NCBI RefSeq assembly: GCF_031884435.1
Contig: NZ_CP134779.1
Location: 620,001-684,000 of the forward strand
Source of the DNA: Bosea sp. 685
GTDB lineage: Bacteria > Pseudomonadota > Alphaproteobacteria > Rhizobiales > Beijerinckiaceae
DNA length: 64,000 nt
Direction of reading: 5' to 3'
Part shown: piece after piece, positions 44,635 to 52,330 of the stretch
How positions within the stretch are numbered: position 1 is the first letter of the stretch
How the letters are laid out: each line of letters opens with the position of its first letter
Made by a program: the position numbers and the translations under genes
Notes under the pieces: generated by a model
What the model was told of the DNA's origin: nothing
The model's database searches: none
The model's input: the letters and a program-made list of their open reading frames with translations, nothing else

Positions 44635-45329
44635 CGCGTGACCGCCCTCTTGTATGTAAGGTACAGTTTTCTATGAGGCGTGGTGACGCAGGTCAAGAGG
44701 CGGCGGCTGGTCCGAAAGCCATTAAGCGAGAATCGACAACCAAAACGCGAGACCGGTAAACCAGATTCGGCCGTATGTGCCTGTGCGGGGAAGCCGGGTC
44801 GATCAGGCGCGAGCAGAATTTAAACCTATCGCAAGGGTATGATTTTTCTAATCAATTACGTTTTCCCCGGGGCGTCTCCGCTTCTAGGCGGGAGGTCATT
44901 TCTGGACCCGGCCCTTTTGTAGGACCAGCCGCATTTCGCAATGGATTTGGTGCGGTCCCGAAGGTCGCTCATGTGTAGCCGGCCTACTGGCCTGTCCCCG
45001 CAGAGCGATCCGGGGTGACTGTTTCTGGACGGTGGCCTTGAACTGAACAGTTCCTGCTTCACCTGAGGCCGCTTTGGTTTGCGTTATGCGCCATGGCTCT
45101 CAAACGCCAGGGATGAAGGGGGCGGCGGATGCTGGGGCGCCACACTCGACCAGCGCCTGTCATGGCTGATCCCAGCGCTGCGTTCCTGTACATTCAAAGG
45201 GGGAGTAGAGATCTTGCAAAGGGAGAGTAGAGATCTTGGCCGGCGCTACCTATCGCCTCTCGACGGAGTTGGCCAACGTCGCGCCTAGAGGCTACCTCCA
45301 AGCATTGAAACAGTGGCTGGGGACAGATC
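44635..45329. other. 695-bp intergenic region, no convincing gene
   Basis: The first 60 bases hold a likely promoter area of the TRAP operon, with TTGTATGTAAGGTACA as a GntR-operator-like motif. From about 44700 to 45200 short ORFs on both strands show no family pattern; the lower strand at 44856-44972 reads SIAKCGWSYKRAGS, possibly the remnant of a recurrent element. A two-copy 22-bp repeat lies at 45195-45238. No tRNA or small RNA fold was recognised. Confidence 0.5.
45195..45238. repeat. two 22-bp tandem repeats before the yhaO-like gene
   Basis: 45195-45216 and 45217-45238 differ at one base; both contain GAGTAGAGATCTTG. They lie about 90 bases before the nuclease gene start. Confidence 0.85.
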
Positions 45330-46604
45330 GTGACATATCGCTTCGTCCATGCGGCGGACATCCACCTGGATTCGCCGCTGCGCTCGCTCGCGCTGCGCGA
45401 TGCGGATCTCGCTGATCTGATCGGAAATGCCACCCGGCGGGCCTTCGTGCGCGTCGTTGATCTGTGTCTCGACGAGCAGGTCGATGCGCTGCTGTTGGCC
45501 GGCGATCTCTATGATGGCGACCAGACCTCGATGAAGACGGCGCGCTTCCTGGCTGAGCAGCTCCGCCGGCTGCATGAGGCCGGCATCAGGGTCTTCGTCA
45601 TCCGCGGCAACCACGATGCGCTGTCGCGGATCAGCAAGGAGCTGACCTTGCCGGATTCGGTGAAGCTGTTCGGTGGCCGCGCTGAAGCGATTGCGATCGA
45701 GCGGGACGGTGGCCAGTTTCCCGTCGCGATCCATGGCCTCAGCTTTGCGCAGCCCCATGCCCCCGAAAGCCTGCTCGGCAAGTACAGGCCACCCATCGAG
45801 GGCGCTGTGAATATTGGCCTGATGCACACCAGTCTCGCCGGCATGCCCGGACATGATCTCTATGCGCCGTGTAGCCTGGCTGATCTGCAGGGCACTGGCT
45901 TCAGCTACTGGGCGCTTGGCCATGTCCACAAGCGTTCGATCGTCGAGGGTGGCTGCGCAATCGTGATGCCCGGCATGCCGCAGGGCCGCGACATCAACGA
46001 GGCCGGTGCCAAATCCGTGACCCTGGTCACGATCGGCGACGATCGCTCGATCCGGATCGAGGAGCGAGCCACGAGCATCGCGCAGTTCGAGAGGGTTGCT
46101 GTCGATGCGACGGGAATCGACGATTGGCGCGATCTTGTCGCTGCGCTGGCGCGAGCGCTGGAGCAGGCGCACGGCGAAGTCGCCTGCGAGCATCTTGTCG
46201 CCCGTTTGCGGGTGACAGGGGCGACGCCGCTGGCCTGGCGCATCCGGCGCGATCTCGACCTCCTCAAGACGGAAGCCGACAATCGGGCGTCGGTCATCGG
46301 GAACTGCTGGGTCGAGAAGCTCGAGGTCGATTGCCGGGCTCCCGGCGTGGCGGCCGGCTCATCGGCCGATCCGCTCACTGAACTGCGCCGTCTGATCGAC
46401 GAGGAGGTCATCGGCTCCAACGCCTACCATGCCGAGGTCGCGGCCATCGCCGAGGAGCTCAGGACGCAGCTTCCGCAGGAATGCCGCGGCCTGCTCGGCT
46501 CTGATGAGGAAACGTTCAAGGCTATGATCGCGGTGCTGGCGAGGGACGGCTCTGAAGACGTGCTTGCCCGACTCCATGCTGGTGCGGAAGGCGGCGTTTC
46601 CTGA
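45330..46604 (+). CDS. metallophosphoesterase DNA repair exonuclease (SbcD/YhaO-like)
   Basis: A 424-residue calcineurin-like phosphoesterase. Motifs are in order: HAADIHLD (7-13), LLLAGDLYD, VIRGNHDA and the late ALGHVHKR. These supply the two-manganese centre of Mre11/SbcD nucleases. The C-terminal 150 residues or so form a capping/linker domain as in YhaO. It starts at GTG 45330 after GGGGA. Its stop overlaps the start of the large ATPase gene (TGATG), so the pair should act as an SbcCD/Mre11-Rad50-like complex on DNA ends. Confidence 0.92.
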   Translation: MTYRFVHAADIHLDSPLRSLALRDADLADLIGNATRRAFVRVVDLCLDEQVDALLLAGDLYDGDQTSMKTARFLAEQLRRLHEAGIRVFVIRGNHDALSRISKELTLPDSVKLFGGRAEAIAIERDGGQFPVAIHGLSFAQPHAPESLLGKYRPPIEGAVNIGLMHTSLAGMPGHDLYAPCSLADLQGTGFSYWALGHVHKRSIVEGGCAIVMPGMPQGRDINEAGAKSVTLVTIGDDRSIRIEERATSIAQFERVAVDATGIDDWRDLVAALARALEQAHGEVACEHLVARLRVTGATPLAWRIRRDLDLLKTEADNRASVIGNCWVEKLEVDCRAPGVAAGSSADPLTELRRLIDEEVIGSNAYHAEVAAIAEELRTQLPQECRGLLGSDEETFKAMIAVLARDGSEDVLARLHAGAEGGVS

Positions 46605-49600
46605 TGCGCCTGAAGTGCCTCGATCTCACACGCTACGGCAAGTTCACCGATCATCGCATCGAGTTTGGCGAGCGGTTGGAAGGCCAGCCCGACCTGCATA
46701 TCGTCTACGGTCCCAATGAGGCGGGTAAATCGACCGCCCTGGCCGGTTTTCTCGATCTCCTTTTCGGGATCGAGACGCGCAGCCGCTTCAACTTCATCCA
46801 TCCCTATCCGACGATGCGCATTGGCGGGACATTGGAACTCGCTGGCGGTCCCCAGGAGCTCGTTCGGATCAAGCGGCCACAAAACGGCCTGCTCGATGGG
46901 CGCGACCAGCCGATTGCTGAGGGCGTCCTTCTGGGAGAACTCGGCGGTATCGATCGTGAATCCTATCGCACCATGTTCTCGCTCGACGATGCAACGCTGG
47001 AGGCTGGCGGCGAAAGCATCCTGTCGAGCAAGGGCGATCTCGGCCAACTCCTGTTTTCGGCGAGCGCGGGTCTGGCGGATCTGAGCAAAGGCCTCGTCGA
47101 TCTCAAGACCGAGGCCGAGGGGTTCTACAAATACCGCGCCCGCAGTGGCGAGCTATCGGACCTCAAGGCCCGTCTCGGGGAGCTCAAGGCCGAACGGGAG
47201 CGGATCGATACTCTCGCATCCGACTATGCCCAGCTTATCGAGGCGCGTGATCGGGCCGCCATTCAGTACGAAGAGGCGATCGTCAGCCGCAGCCGTATCC
47301 AGGCGCGCATGGACGAAATCCAGCGCCATCTGAACGCCTTGCCGCGCCTGACGGATTTGCGCGCGCTCAAAGAACGCATCGCGCCCTTGGCCGACCTTCC
47401 CGGCGCTCCGCGCGGCTGGGCCGACGAGTTGCCGCAATTGCAAAAGGACGAGATCGAGCTCGGCATTCGCGCGCAAGGCTTCACCGAAGAGATCGCGGAA
47501 TTGTCAGGGCAACTCGACGCGATCGTCGTGGATGAGGCGGCGTTACGGTTGGCCGACAGGGTCGAGCGGCTCGCTGATCTGCGCGCTCGCCATGTCACGG
47601 CCGAGAAGGACATCCCCGAGCGCCACCTGCAACTGCGCGAGGCCGAACTCGCGATCTCCGCGATCCTGGGCCGGATCGATCGGACTGGAGAAACCGGGCC
47701 CGATCGTCTTGTGCTGGGAGCCTCCGTCATGGGCGCTCTTCGCGCCCTGATCGAAACGCGCTCTGGCATCGATGCGGCGCTGAAATCGGCGGCCGATGAG
47801 CTGTCCGAGGCTCGCGGGCGATTGGACGAGGCGCAGGCGAAACTGCGCGAGGTTGGCGGCGATCCGGAAGCCGCGCAGGGACGAGAGACGCGGATGTCAT
47901 CGCTCGCTGCAACCGTTGCGACCGCGCGGGCCGATGACCACGCGGCTCGACGCCGGTTGGCCGAACGGATTCGTGACGCCGCGCGCGTGACGCTGGCGGA
48001 TCGTCTGCGCGAGTTGCGGCCCTGGAGCGGTGACATCGACGAGCTTGTCGACCTGTCGGCGCCCGATGCGGGAGAGATACAACACTGGACGCTGGCGACC
48101 GTCGAGGCACAGAAGCGGATCGATCAGTATGCCGGTGAGGTCGAGCGCCTGACGACGGAGCAAATCCGCCTTACGGCCGAGTTGAACGCGCTCAGTGGGA
48201 TCTCAGGTCTCGTCTCGGATCAGGAAGCTGCGAGCATTCGTGCAATCCGGGAGCAGGCCTGGGCCGCTCATCGGGACAAGCTCGACACCGCTTCTGCCGA
48301 TGGTTTCGAGGCCGCCCTTCGGCGTGACGACATCGCCACGAATGGGCGGCTCGGCCATATGGGAGATGTCGCAAAACTCCACCAGGTGGGCCAGGCACTG
48401 GCCATCGTCAAAGCGGAGTGCGATCGCGCCATAGAACTCCGGAATGTCGCAGCAGCGGCTCTGCAAAGCATCCAGCGCGAGATAGCCTCGGTCGTAGCTG
48501 CGGCCTGCCCGGCGCTGTCGGACCGGATGTCGCTGCCTCAGTTCGAAGCCTGGCTCAGCCGACGAGATAAGGTTTTGGAGGCGCGGGGGCTTGTCCGCAC
48601 GGCGGAGAGCGATCTCCGCGAGGCGGAGGCCGACGCCGTGGCTGTGCGAGAGAGGCTGGTCGCCGCGCTCAGCGCGGCTGGTCTGCCGCAGGATGCGGAT
48701 GCCCGGTTCGAGGCGCTGCTCGCAGCGGGGCAGGGGGCGATCGACCGGGAGGTCGAGCTGAAGGCGTTGCGGGCTAGCGTGGATGAACGGCAGGGCGACC
48801 TGACGAGCCGCGAGCGCGAGGCCGAAAAGGCTGCGAAGGCCGATCGGGACTGGAACGCTTCATGGACCGAAGTCTGCTCGGCCTGCTGGCTGGGAGAGGG
48901 CGGTAAAGCGCCCTTGCTCGCGACTGTTCGCGAAATCCTCGTGGCCGTCACCGAGCTCGGCCCGGTGCTGGAGAAGAAGGCCGGTCTCGTCGACCGCATC
49001 GGCAAGATGGAGAAGGATCAGGCCATATTCCGCGATGAGGCTGAAGCGCTCGCCAGAGAGATAGGGACCATCGCGCGGTCGGGCGATATCCTGGATCTGG
49101 CGCAGGCGGTCAGCGCTCAGATTCAGCAAGCCCACACCGAACGAACGCGGCGGGCGACTGCAGCCCAAAACCTCGAGGCCGCTCGGAGCCGGCAACGCAC
49201 GCTCTCCGAGACCTTGGCGGTTCACGATCGCCGCAAGACAGAGATGATCGCTTTCTTCGGCGTCGAGACCTTGGCGGAGGTCTCCGGCAAGCTGTCGGCC
49301 ATCGAGAAGAGGGCGGAGTTGGCGGAGCAGGCCGAAGCTGCCGAGCGCGACATCCTCGCGGCGCTTCGGCTGCCCATGATAGACGAGGCGCAAGCCGCCC
49401 TCGATTGTGCCGATCACACCGCCCTGGAGGCAGAGCTTGTCGAGCTGAAGGCCCGCTTTGATGATCAGGACCAGCGCAGCCGTGACATGTTCTCCGCCCA
49501 CAGCAAGGCGCTCGATCGTGTCGAGGCCGTCGGCGGCGATGGCACCGTGGCGAGGATCGAGGAGGAGAAGCGCACGCTGTTGCTCGACATCGAGGATCGG

Positions 49601-50089
49601 GCGCTCCGCTATCTCAGGTTGAAGCTCGGCGCAGCCGCGGCCGAACAGGCGCTGCGCGCCTATCGCGACCGGCATCGCAGTTCGATGATGGCGCGCGCGT
49701 CCCAAGCCTTCGCGACGATCAGCCGTGGCGCCTATACCGGGCTCGCGGCCCAGCCCGAGAAAGACGGCGAGATCCTGATTGCGCTGGCGGCCGGGGGCGG
49801 CTCGAAGGAAGCTGCGGAGCTGTCAAAGGGCACGCGCTTCCAGCTTTATCTCGCGCTGCGTGTCGCCGGGTACTACGAATTCGTCGCCTCTCGGCAGCCG
49901 GTGCCGTTCATCGCCGATGACATCATGGAGACTTTTGATGATTTCCGCGCCGAGGAGGCGTTCCGGCTCTTCGGTGAAATGGCGCAGGCCGGGCAAGTGA
50001 TCTACCTCACCCATCATCCGCACCTCTGCGAGATCGCGCGGCGTGTCTGCCCAGGCGCCAGAGTTCATGAACTCCAAGCGGGCGGGTGA
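46604..50089 (+). CDS. large coiled-coil AAA ATPase (YhaN family, SbcC/Rad50-like)
   Basis: A 1161-residue SMC-like ATPase. Walker A is GPNEAGKST at about 36-44. A long central region (about 180-1000) rich in Ala, Glu, Arg and Leu heptads is coiled coil. The C-terminal lobe has ELSKGTRFQLYLALRVA, the signature helix, near 1070 and Walker B with FIADDIMETFDD near 1100, then THHPHL. I see no CxxC zinc hook at the centre, as in YhaN. It is translationally coupled to the nuclease gene. DNA repair or recombination is the likely role; anti-phage activity is possible but unproven. Confidence 0.92.
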   Translation: MRLKCLDLTRYGKFTDHRIEFGERLEGQPDLHIVYGPNEAGKSTALAGFLDLLFGIETRSRFNFIHPYPTMRIGGTLELAGGPQELVRIKRPQNGLLDGRDQPIAEGVLLGELGGIDRESYRTMFSLDDATLEAGGESILSSKGDLGQLLFSASAGLADLSKGLVDLKTEAEGFYKYRARSGELSDLKARLGELKAERERIDTLASDYAQLIEARDRAAIQYEEAIVSRSRIQARMDEIQRHLNALPRLTDLRALKERIAPLADLPGAPRGWADELPQLQKDEIELGIRAQGFTEEIAELSGQLDAIVVDEAALRLADRVERLADLRARHVTAEKDIPERHLQLREAELAISAILGRIDRTGETGPDRLVLGASVMGALRALIETRSGIDAALKSAADELSEARGRLDEAQAKLREVGGDPEAAQGRETRMSSLAATVATARADDHAARRRLAERIRDAARVTLADRLRELRPWSGDIDELVDLSAPDAGEIQHWTLATVEAQKRIDQYAGEVERLTTEQIRLTAELNALSGISGLVSDQEAASIRAIREQAWAAHRDKLDTASADGFEAALRRDDIATNGRLGHMGDVAKLHQVGQALAIVKAECDRAIELRNVAAAALQSIQREIASVVAAACPALSDRMSLPQFEAWLSRRDKVLEARGLVRTAESDLREAEADAVAVRERLVAALSAAGLPQDADARFEALLAAGQGAIDREVELKALRASVDERQGDLTSREREAEKAAKADRDWNASWTEVCSACWLGEGGKAPLLATVREILVAVTELGPVLEKKAGLVDRIGKMEKDQAIFRDEAEALAREIGTIARSGDILDLAQAVSAQIQQAHTERTRRATAAQNLEAARSRQRTLSETLAVHDRRKTEMIAFFGVETLAEVSGKLSAIEKRAELAEQAEAAERDILAALRLPMIDEAQAALDCADHTALEAELVELKARFDDQDQRSRDMFSAHSKALDRVEAVGGDGTVARIEEEKRTLLLDIEDRALRYLRLKLGAAAAEQALRAYRDRHRSSMMARASQAFATISRGAYTGLAAQPEKDGEILIALAAGGGSKEAAELSKGTRFQLYLALRVAGYYEFVASRQPVPFIADDIMETFDDFRAEEAFRLFGEMAQAGQVIYLTHHPHLCEIARRVCPGARVHELQAGG

Positions 50090-50679
50090 CCGGCGTGACG
50101 TCCGCCTGGCGCAAAGTAATCCGTTCACGGCCTCGCAAGTCGATGTGCTGTTTGGTAGGCCGCGCTGATCCGTGTCTTGATCCCATTGCGAGCATCGATC
50201 GCAAGTGCCTCCGCCGCTAGACCAGAAATTGGATACTTCAAGATAACCGGTCCTAATGAGCACGCGCCGCCAAAGATCTGGTCCTTGAGCAAGGCGAATG
50301 ACGGTCGGCTCGCTAATATCAATCGCCCGGTCGTAGGGTCGAATCATGAGAGGTACCTGCCGATATGCAGTCACGTGCTCCGGCTCTATTCGTTGGCGAC
50401 GCCGAATTGGCGCGATCTTACTGTGTGATCTGGCGGTAATTGATATAACTAAATTTCAAACTCTCGATTTTTGCCTTATGGACCGGGCGTGCAAGAGCAG
50501 GACACGAAAAAGTGGCACCGGTTTTTCGCATTGATCCTGTGCTCACTCTTAGATGAGAGACGGATGCGGCCAACGAGGGCGAGGCCCGCCTTTCCGGCGC
50601 TGTCTCGTGCCCGTCATTGCGATAGGGTCGTTGTGACGGAGGCGAGGGACAAAGCCTCAATGGGCCGGACGGAGGCAGG
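50090..50679. other. 590-bp intergenic region with possible gene fragment
   Basis: No intact gene is convincing. On the minus strand a reading frame from about 50322 to 50125 contains LLKDQIFGGACSLGPVIL, whose GACSLGPV part resembles a segment of fumarylacetoacetate-hydrolase family proteins, so a degenerate fragment is possible. The stretch 50420-50480 is A+T rich. A palindromic element lies at 50495-50544. The pepT promoter must lie in the last 150 bases. Confidence 0.4.
50495..50544. repeat. Hyphomicrobiales-type palindromic intergenic element
   Basis: A 50-base imperfect palindrome bounded by GAGCAGGA and CCTGTGCTC, with inner arms CGAAAAA and GGTTTTTCG around ACCGG. This AAAGTGG-ACCGGTTTT layout is common in rhizobial intergenic repeats. 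It was recognised by pattern memory only. Confidence 0.5.
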
Positions 50680-51924
50680 ATGAGCATTCGCGTGCAGCTG
50701 ATCGAGCGGTTCTTCCGCTATCTGGCGGTGGAGAGTCAGAGCGACGCCAAATCCACGGCGTTGCCGAGCACGCCGGGCCAGCAGCGTATGGCCGCCTTGC
50801 TGGCGGAGGAATTGCGCGCGCTCGGGCTCGAGAAGGTCGTCATCGACGACCATGCCACCGTCACGGCGCTGAAGCCGGGCACGCGGCCGGGCGCGCCGAG
50901 GATCGGCTTCATCGCACATGTCGACACGGTCGATTCCGGGCTTTCGCCGGTGATCCACCCACAGATCCTGCGCTTCGAGGGCGAGGATCTCTGCCTGAAC
51001 GGGCAAGAGGACATCTGGCTGCGCGTGGCGGAGCATCCCGAGATCCGCCCCTGGGCCGGCGCGGATATCATCGCGAGCGACGGTACGAGCGTGCTCGGAG
51101 CCGACAACAAGGCCGCGATCGCGGTGATCATGACGCTGCTTGCCGATCTGGGCTCCGAGGACGCGCATGGCGATATCCTGGTCGCTTTCGTCCCGGACGA
51201 GGAGATCGGCCTGCGCGGCGCCAAGGCCCTCGACCTCTCCCGGTTCGATTGCGATTTTGCCTATACGATCGATTGCTGCGAACTCGGCGAGGTCGTGATC
51301 GAGAACTTCAACGCCGCGGCCGCCGACCTTGTCTTCACCGGTGTCAGCGCCCACCCGATGTCGGCGAAGAATGTCCTGGTGAACCCGCTGCTGATGGCGC
51401 ACGACTTCATCAGCCAGTTCGACCGGACGCAGACGCCCGAGCACACCGAGGGCCGCGAAGGCTATATCTGGTTCCATGACATCGTCGCCAATGTCAGCGA
51501 GGCGCGGTTGCGGGTGATGATCCGCGACTTCGACAAAGTCTCGTTCGAGCGGCGCAAGGCGCGCCTCGGCGAAGTTGCGGCACTGATCGCCGCGCAATAT
51601 CCGAAAGGCCGCGTCGATTGCGGGGTGAGCGACACCTACAGCAATATCCATGACAGCCTGGGCGATGACCGTCGCTCGGTCGACCTGCTCTTCGCCGCGC
51701 TGGCGGCGCTGCGGATAGAACCGAAGCTGATCCCGATGCGGGGCGGGACGGATGGCGCGGCGCTCTCCGCCAAGGGGCTGCCGACCCCGAATTTCTTCAC
51801 CGGCGCCTATAATTTCCATTCGCGCTTCGAGTTCCTGCCTGTCCCGGCCTTCGAGAAGTCGTTCGAGGTCGCGCGCATGATCTGCAGCTTGGCGGCGCAA
51901 GGCGACAGCGCCGAGCAATCCTAA
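50680..51924 (+). CDS. pepT: peptidase T (tripeptide aminopeptidase)
   Basis: A 414-residue M20 zinc aminopeptidase. [11 protein letters not shown] supplies the first metal His and Asp, [12 protein letters not shown] the bridging Asp, and [15 protein letters not shown] the catalytic Glu pair. [24 protein letters not shown]-type residues near 345-368 (here [11 protein letters not shown]) and a late His complete the site. PepT removes N-terminal residues from tripeptides in the cytoplasm. It is monocistronic, preceded by a 590-base gap and followed by a strong inverted repeat. Confidence 0.94.
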   Translation: [414 protein letters not shown]

Positions 51925-51945
51925 GGCGGGCTGTTTATCCTCGGA

Positions 51946-51997
51946 ACCACCCCGTCACCCCAGGACCACCGTCGGTCGTCGAGGATGACGGGGTGGT
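51946..51997 (+). terminator. 12-bp perfect inverted repeat after pepT
   Basis: ACCACCCCGTCA (51946-51957) and TGACGGGGTGGT (51986-51997) are exactly complementary across a 28-base loop, starting 22 bases after the pepT stop. CTTG follows, with no T run. It may end the pepT transcript or be part of a dispersed CCCCGTCA-type element. Confidence 0.5.
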
Positions 51998-52061
51998 CTT
52001 GAGGCAAGGTGGCGTGCTCAAGGGCCTGCGCGCATTTCAGGATGAGGGTTGTGTGTCCAAA

Positions 52062-52085
52062 AGCCTTCTCGATGGCAAGCGCATG
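52062..52085. repeat. 24-bp interspersed repeat, copy 2
   Basis: Matches 38623-38646 at 22 of 24 positions. It lies in the 406-base spacer between pepT and the bamA gene. The rest of that spacer, 52086-52330, is A+T rich with no gene and presumably holds the bamA promoter. Confidence 0.6.
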
Positions 52086-52330
52086 ATCTGTAGAAGGCAG
52101 CGCCTCTGCTAGGATATCCGTTTTATTGCAGTAATTCTTGAATTCCATTCCAGAATTATGTGCGGATCTTGAAATTAACCGCTTCCGCTCTTCGAAAATA
52201 AGGCGCGAAGACATCGTTCAGACACCGCGCGAAATGGTCGGAAGCAATTGGAATCAATCTCGTCGATTCTTCGCCTTTAGTCGCTGGTTAGCCTGCCGTC
52301 GGCGTAACCGGTGATGCAATAGGCGATAGA

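Noticed and set aside
44856..45062. 68-codon minus-strand frame in the 695-bp gap
   Set aside because: No family pattern and no good ribosome site; the text resembles a recurrent non-coding element at best.
51921..52214. 97-codon minus-strand frame after pepT
   Set aside because: It covers the inverted repeat and the dispersed 24-bp element, so its apparent sequence is a translation of repeats.
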